DNA of 64,000 bases from a virus. Below the pieces are notes generated by a model that saw nothing but the letters and a program-made list of their open reading frames with translations, was not told where the DNA came from and did not search any database. The position numbers and the translations under genes are program-made. Shown here piece by piece: positions 7,651 to 14,971 of this stretch; the stretch's first letter is position 1; every line of letters starts with the position of its first letter. The stretch lies in the IMG/VR virus record IMGVR_UViG_3300042197_003251, positions 1 through 64,000 of that record. One strand, written 5' to 3'.

Positions 7651-8220
7651 TTAAATCAAAAATTTAATAACCTTTTCTTTAATTCCGCATTGTTTAATAC
7701 CTTCATTTGACCTTGGAACCAATACAAAATTGTCAAGTCCCCAATCATGTTTAAATTCAACACCATAAGAAATTCCAGTTTTACCCATATCAAGGTCATC
7801 AATTGCAACCCATTTTGTAACTTCAGGGTGTTCTTTTAACCATTGTTGAATCTCCAAACTTCTTGTACCTTCTAAGTCCCAATCCCGATGCCATGTAACC
7901 CTTTCACCATCAATCATATTGCCAGTAAAATCAATTGGTCTTTTGATAATTCCCTGACTTTCATAATAGTCACCCATTTCATTAACTGAAGCCCAACTTT
8001 TCCAATCTGAAGATACAACGATTTCAGCACCAGTCTTTTCCAAGATTTCGTTTAATACTTTGACCGCCCTTTTATTAAAGTTATCAAAACGAGCGTCAAC
8101 GGGCAAACTCATAATATCTTGAGATAATTTTCGTTTGGCTTTAGTTTGCTTTTTAAACCGCGAGCCCCATTCGGTTGATAAACAAATTACAGAGTCGTGG
8201 TCCAAAAATAATACGTTCAC
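7651..8220 (-). CDS. HAD-like hydrolase domain protein
   Basis: The 189-aa protein has FLDHDSVI near the N-terminus (HAD motif I region), VVSSDWKSW (motif II) and WVAIDDLD (motif IV), matching the compact 'Swiss army knife' HAD family seen in phages and bacteria. Such domains are often phosphatases or nucleic-acid end-processing enzymes; the substrate here is unknown. The start is a GTG overlapping the stop of the 45-aa gene upstream (GTGA), which implies translational coupling. Confidence 0.75.
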   Translation of the reverse strand: MNVLFLDHDSVICLSTEWGSRFKKQTKAKRKLSQDIMSLPVDARFDNFNKRAVKVLNEILEKTGAEIVVSSDWKSWASVNEMGDYYESQGIIKRPIDFTGNMIDGERVTWHRDWDLEGTRSLEIQQWLKEHPEVTKWVAIDDLDMGKTGISYGVEFKHDWGLDNFVLVPRSNEGIKQCGIKEKVIKFLI

Positions 8221-8354
8221 TTTCTTTTTCTTTTAACAGGTTCGGGGTTTTTATCAATAATTTCAACTGAAATTGGTCCGTTTTTAAACTTTTCCAAATC
8301 ATAAGTCCAAATCGCGGTGGACTCTTCGTTTTCGTACTTTACTATTTTTTTCAT
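8217..8354 (-). CDS. Small protein, 45 aa
   Basis: The frame begins MKKIVKYENEESTAIWTYDL and ends with KRKRK. TATATTTG at 8359-8366 precedes the ATG by four bases, so this is the leaderless first gene of the HAD operon. The stop overlaps the GTG start of the HAD gene. Function unknown. Confidence 0.65.
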   Translation of the reverse strand: MKKIVKYENEESTAIWTYDLEKFKNGPISVEIIDKNPEPVKRKRK

Positions 8355-8358
8355 ACCA

Positions 8359-8366
8359 CAAATATA
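8359..8366 (-). promoter_or_regulatory. TATATTTG promoter, leaderless
   Basis: TATATTTG, then TGGT, then ATG at 8354, with a TTG about 17 bases upstream as -33 box. It drives the 45-aa gene and the HAD protein. Confidence 0.7.
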
Positions 8367-8374
8367 CAAAAAAA

Positions 8375-8398
8375 AATCCCGACAACAATGCCGGGATT
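8375..8398 (-). terminator. Intrinsic terminator after the DoxX gene
   Basis: AATCCCG...CGGGATT hairpin followed on the minus strand by a run of nine T. It separates the DoxX gene from the next promoter. Confidence 0.75.
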
Positions 8399-8417
8399 AA
8401 AATAAAATTATTTTTTT

Positions 8418-8777
8418 TTAACCTTTAAGTTGATAAGTCCTGAGGCAATGTCCCGACCAAGCAAGGAGACCAAGAAGTATTGGCATAAATATGCCAGTTC
8501 CACCAAGCATTGCGAAATGAACCGCAACGGCTCCACTCATCATCGTTGAAACTCCAAGAGCTCCAAATAATGATGTCCTTGGTACCATAAGAAGAATAAC
8601 AGCCAATAATTCAACAACTCCAACCGCAACCATTGTTGGAAGCATGTTAAAGAATGTAAAATTTTGAACCATTTCTTCGGAAGAAGTAATCTTTGAAATT
8701 GCTCCCATACCAAGCATAAGAGCAACAATTCCTGAAAATACCCAACCTAAAGTTTTAAGTGTAAATAAATTTTTCAT
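8418..8777 (-). CDS. DoxX-like membrane protein
   Basis: The 119-aa protein has four hydrophobic segments and the DoxX-family layout: a first helix ending LMLGMGAISKI, then VAVGVVELLAVILLMVP, then SGAVAVHFAMLGG, then a short C-terminal helix. Members are integral membrane proteins linked to quinone or redox functions. It looks like a host-derived auxiliary gene. A terminator follows it closely. An imperfect promoter (TACTATTG) lies four bases before the ATG. Confidence 0.75.
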   Translation of the reverse strand: MKNLFTLKTLGWVFSGIVALMLGMGAISKITSSEEMVQNFTFFNMLPTMVAVGVVELLAVILLMVPRTSLFGALGVSTMMSGAVAVHFAMLGGTGIFMPILLGLLAWSGHCLRTYQLKG

Positions 8778-8798
8778 ATGACAATAGTAATATAAAGA

Positions 8799-8864
8799 TT
8801 ACATATAGTCAATATTTATATATCCGATTGCAACTCCCAGATTAGAAAAAAATTTATTAAATAT
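8799..8864 (-). pseudogene. Remnant of the 3' end of the 9732-10247 gene
   Basis: These 22 codons, ending in TAA, read IFNKFFSNLGVAIGYINIDY plus M. The intact gene ends IFNKFFSFYSNLGVTIGHIS plus VDYM. No start or upstream part remains. Together with the intact 3' end at 9730 onward, it flanks the plus-strand gene 8889-9728 as a diverged direct repeat. Confidence 0.8.
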
Positions 8865-8888
8865 ATTTTTTTATGGATATTTATTTGT

Positions 8889-9728
8889 ATGGTTAATCAA
8901 TTAATTAAAGAAGAATTAAATAGGATTAAAACTTTGATGGGTCTAATCACAGAAGAAGAAAAAAATGGAACATTTAAAGTTGTTTTCAGAACAGATAATG
9001 GAATAGATTTGGGAGCTTGTATTGGAATTGCTCACGGTGGAACTATTGATTTACCTGAAGAAGTAATTAAAAGAATTAATAATATAGATAATCTACATTT
9101 CATTGCGGAAGGAGCTGCGGCGAAGAACCCCGAACTTGAGCCAGGAATGATGAAATTTATTGATGAGCATTTTTCTGGTTATAAAATTGAAGATAAATCT
9201 TGGGACGAAATAACAGAAGAGCAAGGTTTGGGTGTTGGTAATCCAAAATATAATATTAATTATGTTTTTATGCAACACAAATACAACAATTACATAGACG
9301 ATTATTCGTATTCAGGTGGTACAATGTTGGATGCATTAGCAAAAACCACAAGACCTGAATTTCCTCCGAATTCGCCAACCGAACCAGAAGAAAGAAAAAA
9401 ATGGTTAAAATATCATATGGAACAATCAGGATTTCTTGAAAATCTTGAACAACCTTATAATAGAGAAAAATTATATGATTTATTAACAGAAATGGAAGAA
9501 ACTGTTTATCCTGAAGGACAGCAAGTTCCGAACAAAAAAACTTATTTTGGTGTCATGCAACAAAGTATTGAAGATGAAAGAAATAAAACAATATACGATT
9601 TAATGGAAAACGGTGGAGTGTCAATTGCAGGAGAAGGACATGTAGATGAATTAAAACAACAATTTCCTGATTTGGAATTCCTACCGCAAAAAAATGAAAA
9701 GACAGACTTTGTTGGTCAGCATAAATGA
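8889..9728 (+). CDS. Tagged cargo-type protein, 279 aa
   Basis: The N-terminus MVNQLIKEELNRIKTLMGL continues ITEEEK, giving two (I/L)xE steps, and the ELNRIKTLMG piece resembles the C-terminus of the 51042-52427 protein. Near the C-terminus, SIAGEGHVDELKQQFP is weakly reminiscent of GxGH segments in TraB/Tiki-type proteins, which I do not regard as proof. The gene is on the opposite strand to its neighbours and sits between duplicated copies of a neighbour's 3' end, so it looks inserted. Confidence 0.75.
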   Translation: MVNQLIKEELNRIKTLMGLITEEEKNGTFKVVFRTDNGIDLGACIGIAHGGTIDLPEEVIKRINNIDNLHFIAEGAAAKNPELEPGMMKFIDEHFSGYKIEDKSWDEITEEQGLGVGNPKYNINYVFMQHKYNNYIDDYSYSGGTMLDALAKTTRPEFPPNSPTEPEERKKWLKYHMEQSGFLENLEQPYNREKLYDLLTEMEETVYPEGQQVPNKKTYFGVMQQSIEDERNKTIYDLMENGGVSIAGEGHVDELKQQFPDLEFLPQKNEKTDFVGQHK

Positions 9729-9731
9729 AGA

Positions 9732-10247
9732 TTACATATAGTCAACACTTATGTGTCCGATTGTAACTCCCAGATTAGAATAAAATGAAAAGAATTTATT
9801 AAAAATTATTTCATTAACTTCACTATTAATTTCCCAACCAAATTTATCATTTGCCAAAGCTTCTTCCAAAGATATGGTTGGTTCATTATCATCAAATATT
9901 AAGGTTACAGTTCCCCCTTTTTTTACTCTAATGTACAGATAAACTTCTTCATTTACAACAACTTCATCCAATATAATTTTAAAATTATACCCCCCATCCA
10001 CAATATCAAAAGTTTCACCTTCATCTTTTTTCAAATACTGAATAAACTTTTCATTCCCTCCGAACCATTCAATCATCAATTCCAAAAAATAAGGTTCAAT
10101 TTCATACGCCGTTTTAGAGTCAAGTCCAATTAGTTTATACATTTGTCTAGATAAACTTGGTCCATTAACATTCCAATATTTAAAAAGAATTGGTTTAAAT
10201 TTATCAACAATTTTATTAAATTGATTTTCAGTAATTATAAATTTCAT
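9732..10247 (-). CDS. ITENQ-start phage protein, 171 aa
   Basis: Start at ATG 10247: MKFIITENQFNKIVDKFKPI. A longer frame adds a short Leu-rich start that overlaps the upstream TATTTATT element and is rejected. The (I)TE step matches the tag found in other proteins of the window. The body is acidic, with a beta-rich centre (NFKIILDEVVVNEEVYLYIRV). Its 3' end is duplicated at 8799-8864. Confidence 0.72.
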   Translation of the reverse strand: MKFIITENQFNKIVDKFKPILFKYWNVNGPSLSRQMYKLIGLDSKTAYEIEPYFLELMIEWFGGNEKFIQYLKKDEGETFDIVDGGYNFKIILDEVVVNEEVYLYIRVKKGGTVTLIFDDNEPTISLEEALANDKFGWEINSEVNEIIFNKFFSFYSNLGVTIGHISVDYM

Positions 10248-10280
10248 TAACAATAAATATAACAAAAGTATTTATGACAT

Positions 10281-11012
10281 ATGTCAATCAATATCATATT
10301 AAATAAATTAGTATATCCTCACATTAAGAAAATGAATTTTAATGGAATTCAGATGGAGGTGATTGGAAAAGAAAAAAAGGAATATTATACTATAGGAGAT
10401 TACGACAAATACATAATTGATGTATATAACCCAAAAAATTTACCATACACAAAATCGTCTTTATCCGAATTTATTGAGTCAAAAATTGATGAATACTCTA
10501 AATTGGCTTCATATAAAGGTAAAATTCGTGGAGCTGGAATAAATATTTGGCGTTTTTCAGAAAATGTTAAAGACGTATATATTCCGGCGAACTTAAAACA
10601 ACAAATTATTAATTGTATTTCTTCAAAAAAAGTCACTAAATTATATACATTAGATAGAGGTATTACAAATCATGAAATTCCAATAAGATTTGATTTAGAG
10701 TTTACCGGTGATGTTCATTTTTCAATACAATATGAATCAGTATTAGTTGAAGTTAACGTTATACTATCAAACATACTAATGTTTCACGACATAAAAAAAG
10801 AATATGTTCATTTCGTATATGATAACGAATTTATTGGTGATTTATACGATAGTTTATCTCAAGACAGATATGATAATAATGAATTTTTTGAGTCCGTTAT
10901 TTGGGAATGTTTTGAACCATTATTAGAATCAGACTTTCAATTTTATGACCCCAGTTGGATGGGATTTCATATTTCAGTTGAGTCAATGAAAATTGATGAT
11001 ATACGTTTTTAA
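10281..11012 (+). CDS. Hypothetical protein, 243 aa
   Basis: The frame begins MSINIILNKLVYPHIKKMNF. It is an AT-rich gene of mixed alpha/beta character, with an acidic aromatic C-terminus (PSWMGFHISVESMKI). It is divergent from the 9732-10247 gene and convergent with an HNH gene. General composition resembles the 38658-39365 gene. No family is recognised. Confidence 0.7.
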   Translation: MSINIILNKLVYPHIKKMNFNGIQMEVIGKEKKEYYTIGDYDKYIIDVYNPKNLPYTKSSLSEFIESKIDEYSKLASYKGKIRGAGINIWRFSENVKDVYIPANLKQQIINCISSKKVTKLYTLDRGITNHEIPIRFDLEFTGDVHFSIQYESVLVEVNVILSNILMFHDIKKEYVHFVYDNEFIGDLYDSLSQDRYDNNEFFESVIWECFEPLLESDFQFYDPSWMGFHISVESMKIDDIRF

Positions 11013-11013
11013 G

Positions 11014-11713
11014 AGGTCGGAGATGGAGTAGTAAACATACGGTAATAATTACTCTCATTTAACATTTATGTTTTCAAATTATTGTCATGTAACTCAGCAT
11101 GACAATTAGAACATACTAACATACATTTTTCCAATTCCTTTAAAATTTTTTCATCTATCTTTAAAAATTTACTGATATTAAAGTCTTTCTCAGATGGGTC
11201 TTTATGGTGAAATTCTAAAGCTCTTAAAGATTTAGAATAGCCACATATTTCACATTTTCCTCCCTTATAATCTACCAAATATTTTTTTGCTTCAAATCTT
11301 TTATTTCTATAATATTCTTTAGGAACATAGTCCCTTGAAGTGCCTTTGCTTCCCTTTTTATAAAAATTATTATAAAAATATCTTTTTTCCGAATGACTTA
11401 ATAATTTTGAATATTGAAGGTCAAAAGTAACTCTATCTTTTGGTAAATTTTGTTCAATATCTTTTATTAATTTTTTTTTCTTTATTTTTCTCTCAGTAAT
11501 AAAAATTTTCAAGTGATGACTAATCGTCCCTTTACTACAACTTAATTCTTTCTGAATCATTCTATAAGAATATCCTTTGTGAAATAAGTTTAAAATTTTT
11601 TCTTTCAAACCTTTGTTCATAATTTTACTTTATATTAAATAAATATTATGAAAGTTCAAATAAACTACATATTGTAAAAGTTTTACTTTACTACTCGGAC
11701 ATCCGACCTTATT
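11014..11713. repeat. Inverted repeats bracketing an HNH gene
   Basis: The left arm near 11014-11035 reads AGGTCGGAGATGGAGTAGTA and the right arm near 11688-11713 contains the reverse complement of AGGTCGG and GAGTAGTAAA. The two arms would pair over about 17 of 25 bases and enclose the HNH gene 11066-11620. They may be ends of an insertion or a long-range hairpin. Confidence 0.55.
11066..11620 (-). CDS. HNH endonuclease with N-terminal helix-turn-helix
   Basis: The 184-aa protein starts with an HTH-like region (KGYSYRMIQKELSCSKGTIS). The HNH part has CEICGY, LEFHHKDP and CMLVCSNCHAELH, giving two Cys pairs and the catalytic His. It resembles freestanding homing endonucleases. It lies downstream of two tRNA genes and between inverted repeats. 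Confidence 0.85.
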   Translation of the reverse strand: MNKGLKEKILNLFHKGYSYRMIQKELSCSKGTISHHLKIFITERKIKKKKLIKDIEQNLPKDRVTFDLQYSKLLSHSEKRYFYNNFYKKGSKGTSRDYVPKEYYRNKRFEAKKYLVDYKGGKCEICGYSKSLRALEFHHKDPSEKDFNISKFLKIDEKILKELEKCMLVCSNCHAELHDNNLKT

Positions 11714-11725
11714 TATGTCTATTTG

Positions 11726-11797
11726 TAGTCGGTAGGGGATTCGAACCCCTATGACAAGAATGAAAATCTTGTATCCTAACCCTTAGATGAACCGACC
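11726..11797 (-). tRNA. tRNA-Glu (UUC)
   Basis: Acceptor GGTCGGT pairs with ACCGACT, discriminator A. Anticodon stem CAAGA/TCTTG carries the loop TTTTCAT with anticodon UUC. The T arm is GGGG TTCGAAT CCCC. No CCA is encoded. It is co-transcribed with tRNA-Thr and the leader RNA. Confidence 0.9.
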
Positions 11798-11807
11798 TTA
11801 TTTTTAG

Positions 11808-11879
11808 TAGTCAGAATAGGACTCGAACCTACATCTCCCATTTACAATAATGAGGCGTTACCAATTACGCTACCTGACT
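11808..11879 (-). tRNA. tRNA, probably Thr (UGU), with odd anticodon arm
   Basis: Acceptor AGTCAGG/TCTGACT with A73, D arm GCGT...ACGC and T arm GTAGG TTCGAGT CCTAT are all clear. The anticodon arm fits either CTCAT/ATGGG with an eight-base loop TATTGTAA or a six-pair stem with a six-base loop. The UGU reading aligns with normal Thr tRNAs, but the loop size is non-canonical. Confidence 0.7.
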
Positions 11880-12082
11880 ATGTTGAGGATGAGAAGTCCT
11901 CGGTGTTGGTAGAGCCATAATCACCTTACTACTAAAGTTTGTTCGCCTTTCATCTCATAGAAAGCAACACCACAAATTAGGATAAGTAGAAGATGGGGGA
12001 GTGGACATCTACTTTTACGATTGGCGTTTCTTGCTATTCGCTAGCCCCGAATTCCCAATCAACCTTTTAATATTTCAAACAA
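11880..12082 (-). ncRNA. Structured leader RNA upstream of the tRNA pair
   Basis: Between a TATATTTG promoter (12089-12096) and tRNA-Thr lie about 200 bases of higher GC without a protein frame. Visible stems on the minus strand are GATTGG/CCAATC, AAGTAGA/TCTACTT, CTTTC/GAAAG, GGTGTTG/CAACACC and GAGGA/TCCTC. It could be an independent small RNA cut from the tRNA precursor. No known class is recognised. Confidence 0.5.
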
Positions 12083-12088
12083 CTTACA

Positions 12089-12096
12089 CAAATATA
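12089..12096 (-). promoter_or_regulatory. TATATTTG promoter of the tRNA operon
   Basis: TATATTTG with TTTG about 20 bases upstream, pointing to the leader RNA, tRNA-Thr and tRNA-Glu. Confidence 0.65.
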
Positions 12097-12135
12097 CATA
12101 AAACTTTCTCTTCTTCCAAATCTTGTTCTGTCATT

Positions 12136-12318
12136 TTACTTTTCTTTTAATTGTGTTATTGAACAAGCTTTTCCAAAACTAAAACCTCCTTGACTAACGT
12201 GACCTTCGGGTATTACTTTATAATATCTTCCGTCGGTATTTGATAATTCCAACCAAACCGCTTTTGATGGGTTAAGTTTGTCACCACATCTTTCACAATA
12301 AATTGTTTTTTCTTTCAT
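12136..12318 (-). CDS. Small zinc-ribbon-like protein, 60 aa
   Basis: It begins MKEKTIYCERCGDKLNPSKA; one CxxC pair is visible, with a further Cys near the C-terminus. TAAATTTG lies four bases before the ATG. It overlaps the 3' end of the 62-aa gene upstream by 26 nt. Function unknown. Confidence 0.65.
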   Translation of the reverse strand: MKEKTIYCERCGDKLNPSKAVWLELSNTDGRYYKVIPEGHVSQGGFSFGKACSITQLKEK

Positions 12319-12481
12319 TTGACAAATTTAAGAAGTTTTTTCCATTTTCAAAAACATTTTCGGATATTTTTTTAAACTCATATCTTTTGTGTTTCAATTC
12401 ATGCAAAAATTTAACTGATACATCATCAAGATTAAGAACTCCCAACATTTTTCCTTCTTTATATACTGATACAAATTCCAT
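12293..12481 (-). CDS. Hypothetical protein, 62 aa
   Basis: It begins MEFVSVYKEGKMLGVLNLDD and is basic towards the C-terminus. A TATCTTTG element (12502-12509) lies about 20 bases upstream of the ATG. Function unknown. Confidence 0.6.
   Translation of the reverse strand: MEFVSVYKEGKMLGVLNLDDVSVKFLHELKHKRYEFKKISENVFENGKNFLNLSNERKNNLL
12323..12330 (-). promoter_or_regulatory. TAAATTTG promoter, leaderless
   Basis: TAAATTTG, then TCAA, then ATG at 12318. The promoter lies inside the coding end of the upstream gene. Confidence 0.5.
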
Positions 12482-12538
12482 AGATTTTATTTTTAACTAT
12501 ACAAAGATAGGAAATATTATTTTATCAAATCATTAAAG

Positions 12539-13024
12539 TTATTCACAAACTTTAAATGCGTTATTAATAACTCGTTTCTTCATTTTTGCATCACCATAGT
12601 TACCAACAACATTACCATCAATAATTGAAAAGGTGTGACCACGAACAACCACAAGATACTTGCCGACAGGGTATTTCTTGATGAATGTACCAGTTGTCAT
12701 CTTGCGTTTAACAATCTGACCTTTAACTTTAACGTCATACATCATATTGCCGTTCTCATTGCCCATACTTTCAAAAGACTTACCGTTGATTTGAACTTTA
12801 TCATCAACCATACGACGCAATCCACCAACAAAGAATTTTGTTCCTTTGCGGTTTTCACGACCAAACTTAACTTTAACAAACTGATGAGCTTCATCATAAT
12901 GCATTTCAAACGCTGATGAAATTGCTCTAACAGCACAATCGTTTGATTCATTTTTGGCAATTACTGAATCACTATAACCAATAATCGCTTCTTTTGTGGG
13001 TACGTATTTTAGTTCGTTATTCAT
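12539..13024 (-). CDS. Papain-like cysteine peptidase candidate
   Basis: Start at ATG 13024 (MNNELKYVPTKEA). The frame extends six codons upstream as MPYICG, but that is only the promoter read as codons. The protein has ESNDCAVRAISSAF (possible nucleophile Cys), GKYLVVVRGHTFSI (possible catalytic His) and DGNVVGN. This Cys-His-Asp/Asn order is typical of small C39/papain-like folds found in phages. The target is unknown. Confidence 0.7.
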   Translation of the reverse strand: MNNELKYVPTKEAIIGYSDSVIAKNESNDCAVRAISSAFEMHYDEAHQFVKVKFGRENRKGTKFFVGGLRRMVDDKVQINGKSFESMGNENGNMMYDVKVKGQIVKRKMTTGTFIKKYPVGKYLVVVRGHTFSIIDGNVVGNYGDAKMKKRVINNAFKVCE

Positions 13025-13028
13025 ACCA

Positions 13029-13036
13029 CAAATATA
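13029..13036 (-). promoter_or_regulatory. TATATTTG promoter, leaderless
   Basis: GCCG TATATTTG TGGT then ATG at 13024, with TTTTTG about 19 bases upstream. The same string occurs at 24007 and, slightly varied, at 24645. Confidence 0.75.
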
Positions 13037-13071
13037 CGGCAAGTAATCTGAACTACAAAAATTTAGTTATT

Positions 13072-13105
13072 AACAGGAATGTCAAATTCCGGATTTTTTG
13101 TTTTT
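13072..13105. repeat. Direct repeat, left copy, at the R-M cassette
   Basis: About 34 bases beginning TATTAACAGGAATGT are repeated at 14518-14551 with two mismatches. The repeat covers the last eight codons and a few bases past the stop of both the methyltransferase and the CYTH gene. Confidence 0.85.
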
Positions 13106-13906
13106 TTTTCTATCACTATAGGTTTTTTCAACCTTATGTAAAGATATTTCGTGATTAAATCTATCAATTTCTTTTTCAGAAATATTAGCTATTCTATAAT
13201 TTGATTTATCAATATATTCTTGTGATATCTCAATTCCAAAATAATTATGTCCGAGTAGTTTACTTGAAACCGCACTTGTTCCACTTCCCATATACGGGTC
13301 TATTACTAAACAATTTTTTAAATCATCTAAAACTGAATATATGCACCTTGTTGGTATTTCTATTGGGAATGGTGCTGGATGATTCATAACTATTTTTTTA
13401 TCCATCTCAGGTCTTAATTCCCATACTGAAGTCATTAAAGCATGTTTTGACATTAATTCCGCTCCATTATCTTTCATATATTTTGGTTTATACAACCAGT
13501 ATATTCTTTCTTCAACCTGCCAAAATCTCCAACCTCTTATATTTGCCGCAATATTTCTATTCCAAACTATTTCCTGTTTTATAATCCAATCGGTCTTACC
13601 TAACCAAACAATCGGATGGAACATTTCACCCTTATCCCATCTTATTTTGTGATTATAAAAAAATGAACCTCCAGGCTTAATTGTTCTGTATAATTCATTT
13701 AATACCCTTATTTGTACATCTTGATATTCACTCTCATCTAAATTATCAGTAATGTTTGAGTATTTAATATCTTTAACTAAAATACCTTTTCTATTTTTCT
13801 GTTTATTATAAGGAGGTGAAGTAACCCCGATATCAAAAACATTTGATGGTATTTGGTTAAGCGTATCAAGAACATCTCCAAGAACTATGTTATCAATTAA
13901 ATTCAT
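13082..13906 (-). CDS. DNA methyltransferase (TSPPY class)
   Basis: The 274-aa protein has catalytic motif IV (VTSPPYNKQ) near residue 30 and the AdoMet-binding motif (DPYMGSGTSAVSS) near the C-terminus, the beta-type order of N4-cytosine or N6-adenine methyltransferases. It overlaps the upstream gene by four bases (ATGA type), suggesting a coupled pair. Its last residues (KKNKKSGI) copy the end of the CYTH protein at 14531, marking a cassette border. Confidence 0.88.
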   Translation of the reverse strand: MNLIDNIVLGDVLDTLNQIPSNVFDIGVTSPPYNKQKNRKGILVKDIKYSNITDNLDESEYQDVQIRVLNELYRTIKPGGSFFYNHKIRWDKGEMFHPIVWLGKTDWIIKQEIVWNRNIAANIRGWRFWQVEERIYWLYKPKYMKDNGAELMSKHALMTSVWELRPEMDKKIVMNHPAPFPIEIPTRCIYSVLDDLKNCLVIDPYMGSGTSAVSSKLLGHNYFGIEISQEYIDKSNYRIANISEKEIDRFNHEISLHKVEKTYSDRKKNKKSGI

Positions 13907-14505
13907 TTTTTAAATATAAACCCATAAAATGGTTTTGTAAATTTATTTTCAATCTCTGAAATAATAGGATTTAAATATTCTATATTACAACTTTCAGAGT
14001 TTATAAAATGTTTATATGAAAATTTAATACTTCTTACATATCGGTTTTTAATATCCCCATAAGGTAAATGTTTTTTTAATTGTTTCTCAATTTCAAAAAT
14101 AAAATCAGCCGAATTATATTTGAAACTTAAAACAAAAATTAATTTACCATCTAAAAAACCAGATACAATCATTTTAACATCATCTGTTGAGTATTTTTTA
14201 TGTCTAGCCCAGGTAAAATCGCTAAAATTGCCTGAACCATCAAATTTATTTTTTGAATTAAACATAATGTTTTTTGGCTTAACCTCTAAACATTCATCTT
14301 CAGAATCATAACCTAATTTTTTTTTACTTTGTTTTTTACCTAAAATTCCTAAAGTTACACCTTCACGAAAAGATGATGAATTTTTATCAGAAGAATATTC
14401 AGACAATAACTCTAGTAATACTTTTTTTGTTTGATTTAAATTTAAATTATTTATTCCATTTAACTCATTTGTGGAAAATGCTAATTTTATTTCTTCTAAA
14501 TTCAT
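13903..14505 (-). CDS. Putative restriction endonuclease partner
   Basis: Start at ATG 14505 (MNLEEIKLAFSTNEL). A longer frame would translate the flanking repeat and is rejected. The 200-aa protein contains DSEDECLEVKPKN, compatible with a PD-(D/E)xK site, and later GSGNFSDFTW, like type II enzymes. It directly precedes and overlaps the methyltransferase, the usual restriction-modification arrangement. The assignment rests on context plus one motif. Confidence 0.55.
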   Translation of the reverse strand: MNLEEIKLAFSTNELNGINNLNLNQTKKVLLELLSEYSSDKNSSSFREGVTLGILGKKQSKKKLGYDSEDECLEVKPKNIMFNSKNKFDGSGNFSDFTWARHKKYSTDDVKMIVSGFLDGKLIFVLSFKYNSADFIFEIEKQLKKHLPYGDIKNRYVRSIKFSYKHFINSESCNIEYLNPIISEIENKFTKPFYGFIFKK

Positions 14506-14517
14506 GATTTTAAAAAT

Positions 14518-14551
14518 ATTAACAGGAATGTTAAATTCCAGATTTTTTGTT
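14518..14551. repeat. Direct repeat, right copy, at the R-M cassette
   Basis: Second copy of the repeat at 13072-13105. It is the native 3' end of the CYTH gene; the left copy is fused in frame to the methyltransferase. Confidence 0.85.
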
Positions 14552-14971
14552 TTTCTTGGCAATACTTAGGTTGGACCACTCTTTATTTCCCGTTATTTCA
14601 TCCCCACAATAGTCGGGAAGATTTATAAGGTCAATTTCATATTCTATTTCTGCGGACATTTTACCATCAGGATAAACATCAATATCTACTTTATTACCCT
14701 CAAATGTGGTCTTATACCTTGTTTTTTCAAGTTTAACGTCAGTTGATTGATATAGATGGTTTGCATCTTGGATTGGAATTTCGTATTCATACTCGGACTT
14801 TGTTGTCCTGTCAATCTTAACTTTATATGCAACCCAAGCTCTTTCGTCGTCAATAATTCTAACACGAAATTGTTTTTTCTTGTCAGACATAAGATATGCC
14901 TGTTTGATATGGACTGGAGTCAGTCCTTCAGGCATATACTTTAGTTTGAATTTTCTTTCTCTTTCAATCAT
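14531..14971 (-). CDS. CYTH-domain protein
   Basis: The 146-aa protein starts MIERERKFKL, the ExExK signature of CYTH enzymes (class IV cyclase/triphosphatase tunnel fold). Further alternating charged strands follow (QFRVRIIDDERAWVAYKVK, DIDVYPDGKMSAEIEYEID). Typical substrates are triphosphates or thiamine triphosphate. The start overlaps the stop of the upstream gene. Its C-terminus is duplicated downstream. Confidence 0.85.
   Translation of the reverse strand: MIERERKFKLKYMPEGLTPVHIKQAYLMSDKKKQFRVRIIDDERAWVAYKVKIDRTTKSEYEYEIPIQDANHLYQSTDVKLEKTRYKTTFEGNKVDIDVYPDGKMSAEIEYEIDLINLPDYCGDEITGNKEWSNLSIAKKNKKSGI

Noticed and set aside
9549-9700. TraB/Tiki-type hydrolase in the 8889 protein
   Set aside because: Only GxGH-like SIAGEGH is suggestive; other family motifs are absent, so no function was assigned.
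11688-11713. Split tRNA-Ser around the HNH gene at 11066-11620
   Set aside because: The right arm looks like a tRNA 5' half, but the left arm lacks a T loop (no TTCRA) and simply mirrors the right arm.
13025-13042. N-terminal MPYICG (and MPYICS at 24646-24663) as a conserved peptide
   Set aside because: The codons are just the promoter string GCCGTATATTTG read in frame; the real starts are the ATGs at 13024 and 24645.
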